Below, piece by piece: positions 9,352 to 18,374 of a stretch of DNA of 64,000 nt; positions within the stretch are counted from its first letter, which is position 1; each line of letters begins with the position of its first letter. A program made the translations under genes and the position numbers. Source of the DNA: Bacillota bacterium (GTDB lineage: Bacteria; Bacillota; UBA4882; UBA8346). The stretch is taken from contig JAFABB010000046.1 of assembly GCA_023426245.1 (NCBI GenBank), positions 142,142 through 206,141 of the forward strand, read 5' to 3'. The notes beneath the pieces were generated by a model. It saw only the letters and a program-made list of their open reading frames with translations. It had not been told where the DNA came from and searched no databases.

Positions 9352-9367
9352 TTGAATACGTATTCAA
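9352..9367. promoter_or_regulatory. LacI-type operator 3
   Basis: A second perfect TTGAATACGTATTCAA. Its centre lies exactly 26 bp from operator 2. Confidence 0.87.
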
Positions 9368-9402
9368 CCAAGAAAGTATTCTTTTACCAAGTATAAATGT
9401 TT

Positions 9403-9421
9403 AACTACGTTTAACGTAGTT
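9403..9421 (+). promoter_or_regulatory. Leader hairpin
   Basis: A perfect 7-bp stem AACTACG / CGTAGTT with a 5-nt loop sits in the predicted 5' untranslated RNA. No T-run follows, so it is not a terminator by itself. It may influence RNA stability or be a further protein site. Confidence 0.5.
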
Positions 9422-9451
9422 GTAAGCATAATATAGTGAGGAGGAATAAGT

Positions 9452-9478
9452 ATGCAATGTATTAACAATAGTAGCTAA
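9452..9478 (+). CDS. Possible 8-codon leader ORF
   Basis: ATG at 9452 is preceded by the strong site GAGGAGGAA and encodes MQCINNSS before a stop. The ribosome site is better than that of the real gene downstream. It lies in the leader of the transporter operon, followed by a perfect 14-bp palindrome (AGACTTTAAAGTCT, 9534-9547). It may be a translated upstream ORF or a decayed start region. Confidence 0.4.
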   Translation: MQCINNSS

Positions 9479-9682
9479 AACAATAATAGGCCATTTAAGG
9501 ATGAGTGAACTTAAGGAATAGTTGTTTCGTGTAAGACTTTAAAGTCTGATGCAATATCATTTGAAAAGTTAAGATTCGTTTGATGAAAGAATTTTTGGTG
9601 CAAGAAATGATTTCATCTTGTGGAACGCCAGTAAAATGGATTTAGGTTAAATTTTATACTTAGTGCAACTGAAGGGATGGAT

Positions 9683-10774
9683 ATGAAAATGAAAAAAAGA
9701 GTATTGGCACTGGCTGCATGGGCATTGATTCTTGTAATTGCTATGCCTATTTCCTCGATTGTTTTTGGCAAAACTGCTGTCGTAAATTCTTCTGTGCTTA
9801 AACTTTCCGGTAAGACCTTGGTAGTTGGCACTCAACCAACAACTTTGGGTGTGCCGGTTAGGCTTGCTGAACAAGAAGGTCTGTTTAAGAAGGCCGGACT
9901 CGATGTTAAGGTTGTAACTTTTGCTACCGGCGCACCCGTTAATCAGGCTATTGCCTCTGGGAATCTAGACATCGCAGTTTCCGGAACAGCTTCTGTTTAT
10001 GCTCTGGCAACCGGTATGTATACTTACATTGGCGATGGTTCTTATTCTATTAAGGGCCAGGCGATTTACGCTCGGCCTAATAGCCCCATCGCAAAGGCGA
10101 AAGGTGTCCTGAAAGGTACAAGGGGCAGCGCTAAAACTGTTAAAGGTTGCACTATACTTGGGCCTACTGCCACCACCGCCCAGTATAATGCCATCAAGTA
10201 TGTCCAGTCTTTCGGCTTAACCGCTAATGACTTTAGGATGGTATCTATGGATTATGCCTCAGCATATCAAGCCTTCATTTCTGGTCAAGGTGATCTGATT
10301 GCTATAACTACACCATGGAACAATAAGCTGGAAACAGCGGGATACGTTAAGGTTTGCGATCTTTCTATCGTGATGGGTGCACCCAATGTCAACGCTAATT
10401 TTTGCCGGAATAATATTGCTAAAGAACGTCATGATGATGTGGTAGCATTCTTAGCATGCTACTATGAAGCCGCTGATCGGTTGGTTAAAGACCCAAAGCT
10501 TCGCCGGACGACTGCAATGACTTGGTACGCCAAGGAAGGTATAACTTATAAAGATACAGATATGGATGCCGAGATACGGCAGCAGTCCTACCCCACGTGG
10601 GAAATGCTCAAGAAAAATACTTTTCCTTTTGGCAGGACTATGACTGAGATGGGTAAATTCTTCGTCGATCAGAAGTTGATCGAGAATGATCAGTTGCCCA
10701 ATGTTGCAGCATGCATGGACAAGTCTTACGTTATGGAAGCAATCAAGTTACACGATCAACGGTTTTTTAAGTAA
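9683..10774 (+). CDS. ABC importer substrate-binding protein (NitT/TauT type)
   Basis: This secreted binding protein of about 363 residues has an N-terminal signal peptide (basic start, then an Ala/Leu/Ile-rich core). The mature part has the SsuA/TauA/NMT1-like layout: VVGTQPTT, VRLAEQEGLFKKAGLDVKVV, and GAPVNQAIASGNLDIAVSG. This family binds nitrate, sulfonates, taurine, pyrimidine precursors or aromatic acids. The ATG at 9683 is chosen because GAAGGG ends 6 nt before it; an in-frame ATG at 9677 touches that site. It is the first gene of the operon. Its neighbours (two permeases, two ATPases, a sulfatase) suggest a sulfated or sulfonated ligand, but the sequence does not prove it. Confidence 0.88.
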   Translation: MKMKKRVLALAAWALILVIAMPISSIVFGKTAVVNSSVLKLSGKTLVVGTQPTTLGVPVRLAEQEGLFKKAGLDVKVVTFATGAPVNQAIASGNLDIAVSGTASVYALATGMYTYIGDGSYSIKGQAIYARPNSPIAKAKGVLKGTRGSAKTVKGCTILGPTATTAQYNAIKYVQSFGLTANDFRMVSMDYASAYQAFISGQGDLIAITTPWNNKLETAGYVKVCDLSIVMGAPNVNANFCRNNIAKERHDDVVAFLACYYEAADRLVKDPKLRRTTAMTWYAKEGITYKDTDMDAEIRQQSYPTWEMLKKNTFPFGRTMTEMGKFFVDQKLIENDQLPNVAACMDKSYVMEAIKLHDQRFFK

Positions 10775-10790
10775 AATTCTATTCCATTCG

Positions 10791-10830
10791 CATAGGATAT
10801 CTCCCACACATCAGTGCCAGATATCCTATG
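10791..10830 (+). promoter_or_regulatory. Intercistronic stem-loop
   Basis: A perfect 12-bp inverted repeat, CATAGGATATCT / AGATATCCTATG, has a 16-nt loop and lies 17 bp after the binding-protein stop codon. There is no T-run. Such hairpins after binding-protein genes often protect the upstream mRNA, giving more binding protein than permease. Confidence 0.75.
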
Positions 10831-10897
10831 TACGTTCAAAACATGGAGGCAACGACTCAATCATAAGAAAGAATCCACGAAAGTTAAGGTGAAATTT

Positions 10898-11686
10898 TTG
10901 GAGAAATTTAGTAAAAGAAACAAGTATTTTCTGTTCTCAATTTCGTCTGTTCTGGTGGTACTTTTCGCCTGGTATCTCTCAGTTGACGTGTTGCAGGTAA
11001 CGAATCAAAGCGTATTCCCGGGACCGGTAAAATGTTTCCAGACTTTTATTAAAAAGTTCTATACCAGCGCCCCTGATGGCGCCACATTGCTGCAGAATTT
11101 GCTTGTTAGTTTAGAGGTTGCGTTACTTGGGTATTTGCAAGGCGCCATTATCGGGATTCCTCTTGGGATTATGATGGCTTGGAACAAATGGGTGGATCGT
11201 TTTGTACGTCCTCTATTTGATCTTATTCGACCTGTACCCGGTATAGCATGGATTCCTGTTTTCCTAGTGCTGTTTGGCATCGGTATCACCTCGAAATCGA
11301 TGGTTATTTTTTTGAATTCCTTGGTAGCCTGCACGGTTAATGCCTATACCGGTATCCGGCAGACTAGTGAATTACATCTTTGGGTGGGTGAAGTATACGG
11401 CGCTTCCAATAGTCAAAAGCTGTTTAGAATTGCTATTCCCACCGCAATTCCAATGATCTTTACCGGCCTGCGTGTAGCAATGGCGGGTTCTTGGGCTGCT
11501 CTTGTTGCTGCCGAGTTACTGGCTTCCAATAATGGGCTGGGTTATATGATCCAGAGCGGTAGCGCTATTTGCCGTCCCGATATCGTCATCGTTGGTATGC
11601 TGACCATCGGCGCGGTAGGTCTAATTCTTGACGTTCTGCTTCATCAAGTTGAAATCCGGGTTGCGAAAGGAATGAATGCAGAATGA
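10898..11686 (+). CDS. ABC importer permease 1 (NitT/TauT type)
   Basis: This inner-membrane permease has about six hydrophobic segments and the BPD_transp_1 EAA-type loop (ELHLWVGEVYGASNSQKLFRIAIPTAIPMIFTGL). The TTG at 10898 is chosen because AAGGTG lies 6 nt upstream, giving 263 residues, almost the length of its sister permease. The upstream in-frame GTG at 10814 falls in the loop of the intercistronic hairpin and is unlikely to start translation. Its stop overlaps the next start by 4 bp. It is similar in layout to permease 2, so the membrane part is probably a heterodimer. Confidence 0.88.
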   Translation: MEKFSKRNKYFLFSISSVLVVLFAWYLSVDVLQVTNQSVFPGPVKCFQTFIKKFYTSAPDGATLLQNLLVSLEVALLGYLQGAIIGIPLGIMMAWNKWVDRFVRPLFDLIRPVPGIAWIPVFLVLFGIGITSKSMVIFLNSLVACTVNAYTGIRQTSELHLWVGEVYGASNSQKLFRIAIPTAIPMIFTGLRVAMAGSWAALVAAELLASNNGLGYMIQSGSAICRPDIVIVGMLTIGAVGLILDVLLHQVEIRVAKGMNAE

Positions 11687-12471
11687 AAAAGAAATTCATT
11701 CCTCAAAATATGATTCCGGCACTTTGCGGAGTTGCTTCAATTTTGGCGTTTTTAATTTTTTGGTTCGTTTCTACCAACGGGACCCCGTTTGGTAAATTGA
11801 TTCCGCGGCCGGATGTAGTTATTATCTCCCTGTTTAAGAGCATTTTTAATCCTATTGGCCAGAATACATTGTTTGTTCATGTAGGTTACAGCTTGTATCG
11901 GGTTCTCATGGGGTATCTGATCGGATCAGCCATCGGTATCATTCTAGGTTTGGCAATGGGCTGGAGTAAAGTGTGCGAAGCGATTTTTAGCCCGCTGTAC
12001 CGCATTATTCGTCCAATTCCTCCTATCGCGTGGATTCCGATCTCCATTGTTTGGCTGGGTTTAGGTGAGAGTGCCAAAATATTCTTGATTTTCCTGACTT
12101 CCTTTTCAAATGTTACGTTGAATGCTTGGAGCGGTGCTAAAAATGTTGATCCGAAGCTGATAGGCGCAGCTAAAATGCTGGGAGCACGGAAAAGCCAGAT
12201 CTTTTTCACGATTGTCCTTCCGGCTTCGATCCCCCAGATTTTTGCAGGACTTCAGGTCGCGATGGGCAGGTGTTGGGGGACCATCCTAGCGGCCGAGATG
12301 GTTCGTTCTTCGGAAGGTCTTGGCTGGATCATCGTTGCGGGTGGAAACAATAATGATATGACACAAATACTGGTTGGTATTGTTACAATCGGTGTCGTTG
12401 GTTTCATTTTGGCGGTTATTATGAGGAAAGCGGAGGCTGTATTATGTCGGTGGAACAAGAGCGGAACCTGA
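11683..12471 (+). CDS. ABC importer permease 2 (NitT/TauT type)
   Basis: A 262-residue multi-span membrane protein with the EAA loop DPKLIGAAKMLGARKSQIFF, followed by the conserved PASIPQIFAGL. It starts inside the stop region of permease 1 (ATGA overlap) and overlaps the ATPase gene after it by 28 bp, so the permeases and first ATPase are translationally coupled. Confidence 0.9.
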   Translation: MKKKFIPQNMIPALCGVASILAFLIFWFVSTNGTPFGKLIPRPDVVIISLFKSIFNPIGQNTLFVHVGYSLYRVLMGYLIGSAIGIILGLAMGWSKVCEAIFSPLYRIIRPIPPIAWIPISIVWLGLGESAKIFLIFLTSFSNVTLNAWSGAKNVDPKLIGAAKMLGARKSQIFFTIVLPASIPQIFAGLQVAMGRCWGTILAAEMVRSSEGLGWIIVAGGNNNDMTQILVGIVTIGVVGFILAVIMRKAEAVLCRWNKSGT

Positions 12472-13235
12472 TCGAATGTACTCACGTATATAAATCATTT
12501 CAGACCCCCACAGGTGAGCACCAGACAGTTAATGATTTTAACCTTCAAGCCAAAGAAAATGAATTTTTAGTTTTGTTTGGGCCCGGCCAGTGCGGTAAGA
12601 CGACCTTAATCAATCTGATAGCAGGACTTGATAGTGTTACCTCCGGTACTATCATAGTAAATGGTAACGAAGTCAAGGGGCCTAGCCCTGAACGCGGTGT
12701 GGTGTTCCAGGATATTTCCTTATTCCCCTGGCTTACTACGATGGGAAATGTGGAATACGGCCCTAAAATGACTGGCGTGCCTAAGGAAATTCGAAAAGAA
12801 AGGGCTTTGCATTACATCAATCTTGTAGGCTTGCAAGGTTTTGAAAATTCTTTTCCATCCCAGCTTTCAGGCGGTATGAAGCAGCGTGTTGGTATTGCCC
12901 GCGCCTACTGCATCGAACCCAAGGTGATGCTGATGGATGAGCCTTTCGGTGCGCTGGATGCCCAAACACGTTATCTGATGCAGGAAGAAGTACAGCGCAT
13001 ATGGCAGGCAGAAAAGCGGACAATTGTCTTTGTCACTAATAACATTGAGGAAGCTCTATATTTGGCGGACCGCATCATCGTATTGAGCAATTGTCCGGCA
13101 ACCGTGAAAAAAGAGTATCAGATTGATTTGCCTCGCCCGCGAAAATATAGTTCTCCCGAATTTCTATCATTGCGCAAGGAGATTACCAGTATGATAAACA
13201 AGTATGTCTTAAGCGAGGCAGAAAATGAGCAATAA
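12444..13235 (+). CDS. ABC importer ATPase 1 (degenerate Walker A and H-loop)
   Basis: A 263-residue ATP-binding subunit. The signature LSGGMKQR, Q-loop (VFQD), Walker B (MLMDEP) and D-loop (GALD) look intact. Two catalytic-site elements are unusual: the Walker A (residues 46-54) reads GPGQCGKTT, with Gln in place of the fourth-position Gly, and the H-loop reads VTNNIEEA with Asn in place of the switch His. In a heterodimer both defects belong to the same composite site, which is completed by the signature of ATPase 2. It overlaps the next gene by 11 bp. Confidence 0.92.
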   Translation: MSVEQERNLIECTHVYKSFQTPTGEHQTVNDFNLQAKENEFLVLFGPGQCGKTTLINLIAGLDSVTSGTIIVNGNEVKGPSPERGVVFQDISLFPWLTTMGNVEYGPKMTGVPKEIRKERALHYINLVGLQGFENSFPSQLSGGMKQRVGIARAYCIEPKVMLMDEPFGALDAQTRYLMQEEVQRIWQAEKRTIVFVTNNIEEALYLADRIIVLSNCPATVKKEYQIDLPRPRKYSSPEFLSLRKEITSMINKYVLSEAENEQ

Positions 13236-13968
13236 TGTCAAAGTTAAAGTGAACCATCTCACCAAGAAGTTTGGCGACCTTCTGGTGCTAAATGATATTT
13301 CTTTCGATGTTAACGACAGTGATCTGCTGTGTGTTGTGGGCCCCACCGGCTGTGGAAAGACTACATTTTTAAACAGTCTGACCAAGATTTATGATATTAC
13401 ATCGGGAGAGATTCTTCTGGATGGGAAGCCGGTTGAACCGAAGAAAAACAAAATCGCTTATATTTTTCAAGGTAACTCCACGATGCCCTGGCTGACTGTA
13501 GAGCAGAATGTCAGTTTCGGACTGGACCTCAAAAAGGTTCCGAAAGAAGAGAAAAAGGTTCGGGTGGCAAAATATCTTGATATTGTTGGGCTTACCAAGT
13601 TTAAGGATTATTATCCTAAACAATTGTCAGCCAGCATGTTACAGCGTATTAGTATTGCCCGGGCTTTTGTAACTGAACCTGATCTATTGCTGATGGACGA
13701 ACCCTATGGTCAGTTGGATATTGAACTGCGTTTCAAGCTGGAAGACGAATTGGTTAAGCTATGGCAAATGACCCATACCACGGTTATCTTCATTACCCAT
13801 AATATTGAGGAAGCCGTTTATCTTGGCAGTCGCATCATGATCCTGACCAATAAACCGACTACCGTGAAAAAGAACATCATAGTTGATCTGCCGCGTCCTA
13901 GAGATATTGCTTCACCTGAATTTGTCCGGTTACGGGATGAAGTAACCGATTTGATTAAGTGGTGGTAA
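13225..13968 (+). CDS. ABC importer ATPase 2 (degenerate signature motif)
   Basis: A 247-residue ATP-binding subunit with canonical Walker A (GPTGCGKTT, residues 39-47), Q-loop (IFQG), Walker B (LLMDEP) and H-loop (ITHNIEEA). The signature, normally LSGGQ, reads LSASM. Combined with ATPase 1, the Walker motifs here face an intact LSGGM, forming one full site, while the bad signature faces the altered Walker A and H-loop of ATPase 1, forming one dead or slow site. This is the last transporter gene; 181 bp separate it from the chemoreceptor start. Confidence 0.92.
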   Translation: MSNNVKVKVNHLTKKFGDLLVLNDISFDVNDSDLLCVVGPTGCGKTTFLNSLTKIYDITSGEILLDGKPVEPKKNKIAYIFQGNSTMPWLTVEQNVSFGLDLKKVPKEEKKVRVAKYLDIVGLTKFKDYYPKQLSASMLQRISIARAFVTEPDLLLMDEPYGQLDIELRFKLEDELVKLWQMTHTTVIFITHNIEEAVYLGSRIMILTNKPTTVKKNIIVDLPRPRDIASPEFVRLRDEVTDLIKWW

Positions 13969-14149
13969 GGTTTATTTTGGAGGACTTTTACGCTCACAGA
14001 ACCATGAAAGACAGGAAGCTGTCAGAGAAGTTTTTCATTTACGAAAGGTGCAATCAAAATCTTGTTTTTCGGCAGTTCCAACTATAGCAATTATAAGTCT
14101 AAATTGAGCTAAAACTTTTATGGGTAGAAAGAAAAGAGAGGGACTGCCA

Positions 14150-15835
14150 ATGTTAAAAAAAATTATTGATATCATTTTAAATCCCTTCAAAAAGCTGAAA
14201 GTAGTATATCAAATATTAATCGTTGTTGGAATTATGATTGTTTTTTCAGCTATTCAATGCCTGGTAGGAATTCATGTGATTCAAACATTGAGTAACAATT
14301 CGAAGATAGTTGTCGACAAGAGTATGAATTTAGTAAGCGGACTGAATGTACTTCAAGAGGATTTTTTGGAACTTCAAACGGGTTATAGCAATGATGTCGC
14401 TAAAGCCGATAATACGATTCAAAGCTTATATAAATCTTCTTTAAAACTTATCATCGACTCGAAAATTGCAGAGATAAGAAACATCGATCCAAATGTTTTG
14501 AGCGGGCTTGAAGAAAAATATCAAATTGTCCAAAAAATTTTGGACAGGCCGGTTAATATTGATAATTATAAAGAACTGGAAGGAGTTATGTTCCAAATCA
14601 AGCTGGGCTTGGAACAATCGAGTCAAGGGGTTGTCGTATCGACATACACCACGATAACCGAGGGAAAAAACTTTTCGAATGCTGCAATGTTTTTTACGAT
14701 TTTGTTGGTAATTATCGGTACGGTTTTAGCCACCGGATTGGGAATTTTGATGGCGTTTTCGATTTCTAGGCCCTTAAATTCGGTGAAAATTATTGCCAAC
14801 GCTTTGGCTGAGGGCGATCTGACACAAAACATATCTGCCAAAGGTTCCAGGGAAGTCGCCTTAGTGATGGAGAGCCTGAATAAAGGAATTGGCGGTCTTC
14901 GGGAATTGGTCGGGGATATTGACGAACACTCGAATACTTTGTTTACAGCGAGCCAGGAACTGAAAAATGCCTCAAATGAAACCGGTCGGTCAGCAAACGA
15001 AGTAGCCAGGACCATGGGGGAATTGGCTAACGCCTCATCAGAAGAAGCGGAACAGGTCAATCAAACGGTTGAAAATATCAATTCTTTAGCCGGGATGGTT
15101 CGTGAAGTTACCAATGAACTGAAAAACGTCTCGGATGATTCGAAAGATATCGCCCAGTCCGCCCGGCTTGGACAGAAAGTTGCCTCTGATGTTGCGGAAG
15201 GGATCGTCAATATCTACAATACCACCAAAGAAGTTGATGCGGTTATTGGCGAATTGGATAAAGCTTCGGAAAAGATTGGTGATATTACGACGATGATCGA
15301 GGGAATCGCCGAACAGACTTCTTTACTGGCTTTGAACGCTTCCATTGAGGCTGCCCGTGCCGGTGAACATGGAAAAGGCTTTGCTGTAGTTGCCTTGGAG
15401 ACCGGAAAGTTGGCCGACCAATCCAAACAAGCTACACATCTGATTAATCAATTAATTGATCAGATGAGAAATTATATTAGCCACGCAGTTGATTCTATCA
15501 AAACTGAGATGTCAATGGTCGAAACGGGGAAAAATATGGCGCTCGAAGCCACAGATACCTTTGAAAATATCTTCCGAAAATTGGGGGGGATTTTAGAGCG
15601 TATTGATACGGTGGCCTTATCCGCCAAAAATATGGCAGCCCGGAACGAAAGCGTCATCACAGCTGTGACGAATATTGCCGCCCTGAGTGAAGAGGGTATG
15701 GCAAGCACCGAGGAAGTTTCTGCGATTACCCAAGAACAGACTGCCGCGGTCGAAGAAGTAAATGCCCTCGCTGAAAACCTGGCGCAGATTTCTGCTGGAT
15801 TGAAACAAAGTGTGACCAAATTCAAGATTGAATGA
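14150..15835 (+). CDS. Methyl-accepting chemotaxis protein
   Basis: This 561-residue inner-membrane chemoreceptor has two transmembrane segments (about 20-45 and 175-200) that bracket a short outside sensor domain. A HAMP linker with ISRPLNSVKIIANALAEGDL follows, then a long coiled coil with the signalling tip EGIAEQTSLLALNASIEAA. GAGAGGG is 7 nt upstream of the ATG chosen. It sits between the transporter and sulfatase genes, so it probably guides the cell toward the same or a related compound. Confidence 0.93.
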   Translation: MLKKIIDIILNPFKKLKVVYQILIVVGIMIVFSAIQCLVGIHVIQTLSNNSKIVVDKSMNLVSGLNVLQEDFLELQTGYSNDVAKADNTIQSLYKSSLKLIIDSKIAEIRNIDPNVLSGLEEKYQIVQKILDRPVNIDNYKELEGVMFQIKLGLEQSSQGVVVSTYTTITEGKNFSNAAMFFTILLVIIGTVLATGLGILMAFSISRPLNSVKIIANALAEGDLTQNISAKGSREVALVMESLNKGIGGLRELVGDIDEHSNTLFTASQELKNASNETGRSANEVARTMGELANASSEEAEQVNQTVENINSLAGMVREVTNELKNVSDDSKDIAQSARLGQKVASDVAEGIVNIYNTTKEVDAVIGELDKASEKIGDITTMIEGIAEQTSLLALNASIEAARAGEHGKGFAVVALETGKLADQSKQATHLINQLIDQMRNYISHAVDSIKTEMSMVETGKNMALEATDTFENIFRKLGGILERIDTVALSAKNMAARNESVITAVTNIAALSEEGMASTEEVSAITQEQTAAVEEVNALAENLAQISAGLKQSVTKFKIE

Positions 15836-15872
15836 GAAATATACTGACTTCAGTGGAGGATTGAAGCTAATC

Positions 15873-17330
15873 ATGACTAGTTCAAAGAAGCCGAATTTTT
15901 TACTTATCAATGTTGATCAATGGCCGGGTAGTTATATGGGATGCGCCGGTCATCCAGATGTATTGACACCAACCTTGGATGAACTTTCTAAAGTGGGTGT
16001 GCGGTTTACCAATGCTTACAGTTCGACTCCTGTTTGTATCCCTGCGCGGAGAGAACTGATGACGGGGGCGTGCGCAAGGGTTCACGGTGATCGCTGTTTT
16101 AGTGAGACGTTAGAAATGCCGGAATTTCCCACTATGGCAAGTGTTTTCACACAATCAGGATATCAAACATATGCCGTTGGTAAACTCCATGTGTATCCAC
16201 AGCGGGATAGAATCGGATTCGATGATGTGGTGCTTCTTGAGGAAGGCAGACATAAGGGCGGTATGGCCCAGGACGATTACGAGAGATTTCTTGCCAGAAA
16301 AGGCTATGCTGGACTTGAGTTTATGCATGGTATGTGCAACAATAATTATCTATCCCGTCCTTGGCATTTACCGGAAGAATGCCATCCAACCAATTGGATA
16401 ACCTATCAAATGTGTGAAACGATCAAAAGACGCGACCCTAAAAGGCCGGCATTTTGGTATGTGTCATATAATCATCCTCATCCGCCACTGGCTCCACTTA
16501 AAGATTATCTCGACATGTATTCTGATTGCGATGTAAGTCTTCCCTACTGTGGTGAGTGGACCTCCGGTCAGGATCTTCCATCAGTGTACCAATTTTATCG
16601 TGGTATATATGATTTCGTTGATAATAACCGGAAAGTGTCTTTAGCAAGAAAGGCATTTTATGCCCTTTGTACTCATATTGACCATCAAATCAGATTAGTA
16701 ATTGGGACATTGAGAGAAGAAGGTGTATTGCAAAATACAGTGATTGCATTTGTTTCTGATCATGGTGAAATGCTCGGCAATCAGAAAATGTGGGGCAAAA
16801 ATGTTTTTTATGAGGATTCTACTAAAATCCCGTATCTGCTAATTCCCTGCAAGGGGTACGAAGGATTAAAGCCAAATACAACGGATGATAGGTTGGTTGA
16901 ATTGCGCGATATTATGCCAACATTTTTAGAGATGGCGGGAATTGAAATACCGGAAAGCGTAGACGGGAGTTCTTTGATAAAAGGAGAGAAAAAGGATTAC
17001 ATCTATGGCCAGTTGTGGGAAGATATGCGGGCAACAAGGATGATCAGATGGAGCGATTACAAACTTATTTATTGTCCGGCTAATAACATATCACAACTTT
17101 TTGACATCAAAAATGATCCTCAAGAGCTCAAGGACTTATCAGGAGAGCCGTCATATCAGAAGATCCGAAAGCAAATGGAAAGCATGCTGATTCAAAATTT
17201 ATATGGCGGCGATGAAAAATGGGCTGTAAATGGTAACTTGGTAGGCAGGAGTGAAGAAGATAAAAAGAATTCAGGAGAACATGCCGTTTTAAGGAACGCT
17301 GATTTATTGCTTCAAAGAGGCTTACGGTAG
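15873..17330 (+). CDS. Cytoplasmic sulfatase (formylglycine type, S1)
   Basis: A 485-residue type I sulfatase. Cys55 in STPVCIPARRELMTG is the C-x-P-x-R site converted to formylglycine. Metal ligands are seen in NVDQ near the N terminus and SDHGEMLG, and the family segments VGKLHVYP and YNHPHPP are present. No signal peptide is visible, so it should hydrolyse a sulfate ester after import. Cys-type sulfatases in anaerobes need a radical SAM maturase (anSME) or FGE; neither is in this window. GGAGGA precedes the ATG at 15873. It is placed 37 bp after the chemoreceptor in the operon. Phosphonate monoester hydrolase activity is a known alternative in this superfamily. Confidence 0.9.
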   Translation: MTSSKKPNFLLINVDQWPGSYMGCAGHPDVLTPTLDELSKVGVRFTNAYSSTPVCIPARRELMTGACARVHGDRCFSETLEMPEFPTMASVFTQSGYQTYAVGKLHVYPQRDRIGFDDVVLLEEGRHKGGMAQDDYERFLARKGYAGLEFMHGMCNNNYLSRPWHLPEECHPTNWITYQMCETIKRRDPKRPAFWYVSYNHPHPPLAPLKDYLDMYSDCDVSLPYCGEWTSGQDLPSVYQFYRGIYDFVDNNRKVSLARKAFYALCTHIDHQIRLVIGTLREEGVLQNTVIAFVSDHGEMLGNQKMWGKNVFYEDSTKIPYLLIPCKGYEGLKPNTTDDRLVELRDIMPTFLEMAGIEIPESVDGSSLIKGEKKDYIYGQLWEDMRATRMIRWSDYKLIYCPANNISQLFDIKNDPQELKDLSGEPSYQKIRKQMESMLIQNLYGGDEKWAVNGNLVGRSEEDKKNSGEHAVLRNADLLLQRGLR

Positions 17331-17399
17331 AATTTTTGCTACCATTGAACCATGAACGGGAGAATGATACCGGATATTATAGTAGTAAAGGTGAAAAAA

Positions 17400-18374
17400 T
17401 TGGAAAAAATGCAGGTTATTATTCAAAAAGATGTTTATGAAAGAGGACGGCTCCTTTTTGACCCATCAGGCCTGGCTATAACGGTTTTTGATGTCTCCGA
17501 GGAAGATAAAATGATCGAGCATCAAAAAAATACAGGGACAAAATGTATGATTATAGGCGCCGACAAATACTCGGAAGGGCTTTATAATGCCATCGCCCCG
17601 GATTCTTTAATTGTCCGCTTTGGGGTTGGCTATGATGCCGTGCCGATAGAAATTTGCAAAAAGCGCCGGATTTTGGTTGCCTTTACTCCGGGAACTCTGG
17701 ATCAATCCGTCGCCGAATATGCCATGGCCCTTATTTTAGCCAGTGCCAGAAGAATTCCTCAAGCTGATGATAAGCTGAAAAATGGTGAATGGAATGAAGG
17801 ATCCGGAATAGAACTTTACGGTAAAACACTGGCGATATTAGGATTCGGTAAAATCGGTCAGCATTTGGCCGGAGTTGCGAAAAATGGTTTTGGCATGAAA
17901 ATTAATGCTCTGGACATTATGCCGCAATTAGATGCCAGATATCATGATTTGGTCGACTTTTATTCAAGCGATTTCCACAGGGTAGTTCAAGATGCTGATT
18001 TTGTATCTTTACATATGCGAGTTACCAAAGAAACCGAAGGGTTCATCAACCGTTCCAAATTGGAGCTTATGAAAAAAGAAGCAATTTTGATTAATACCGC
18101 CAGAGGAAAGTTGGTCAATGAAATTGACCTGTTCGAAGCGTTGGAGAATAAAATCATTGCGGGTGCGGCATTAGATGTGTTTAATAAGGAACCCTATGTT
18201 CCCATCGAAGGAAAAGATTTGCGAACTTTGCCAAATATTATTCTCACACCGCACATCGCATCAAATACCAAAGCAACAAATGAAAAAATGGCACAGGCTT
18301 GTATCAATAATGTTATTAATTTTTATAAAATGAATCTGAAAGAGGTATGTTTAGTACCGGAAATGGCGGGTTGA
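17400..18374 (+). CDS. D-2-hydroxyacid dehydrogenase family protein
   Basis: An NAD-dependent dehydrogenase of about 324 residues, with the catalytic layout of the SerA/lactate type: the coenzyme fold LAILGFGKIGQHLA, the Arg in NTARGKLVNE, the acid in VFNKEPY and the His in LTPHIAS. It interconverts a 2-keto acid and its D-2-hydroxyacid. I favour the TTG at 17400 (AAGGTG 6 nt upstream, the same spacing as permease 1); the ATG at 17409 is an alternative. As last gene of the operon it probably handles the carbon skeleton released by the sulfatase. It is not specifically a biosynthetic SerA. Confidence 0.85.
   Translation: MEKMQVIIQKDVYERGRLLFDPSGLAITVFDVSEEDKMIEHQKNTGTKCMIIGADKYSEGLYNAIAPDSLIVRFGVGYDAVPIEICKKRRILVAFTPGTLDQSVAEYAMALILASARRIPQADDKLKNGEWNEGSGIELYGKTLAILGFGKIGQHLAGVAKNGFGMKINALDIMPQLDARYHDLVDFYSSDFHRVVQDADFVSLHMRVTKETEGFINRSKLELMKKEAILINTARGKLVNEIDLFEALENKIIAGAALDVFNKEPYVPIEGKDLRTLPNIILTPHIASNTKATNEKMAQACINNVINFYKMNLKEVCLVPEMAG

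Noticed and set aside
10814..10897. Longer N terminus for permease 1 from GTG 10814
   Set aside because: The GTG lies in the loop of a perfect 12-bp hairpin and has no ribosome site; TTG 10898 has AAGGTG at the right distance and gives a length equal to the sister permease.
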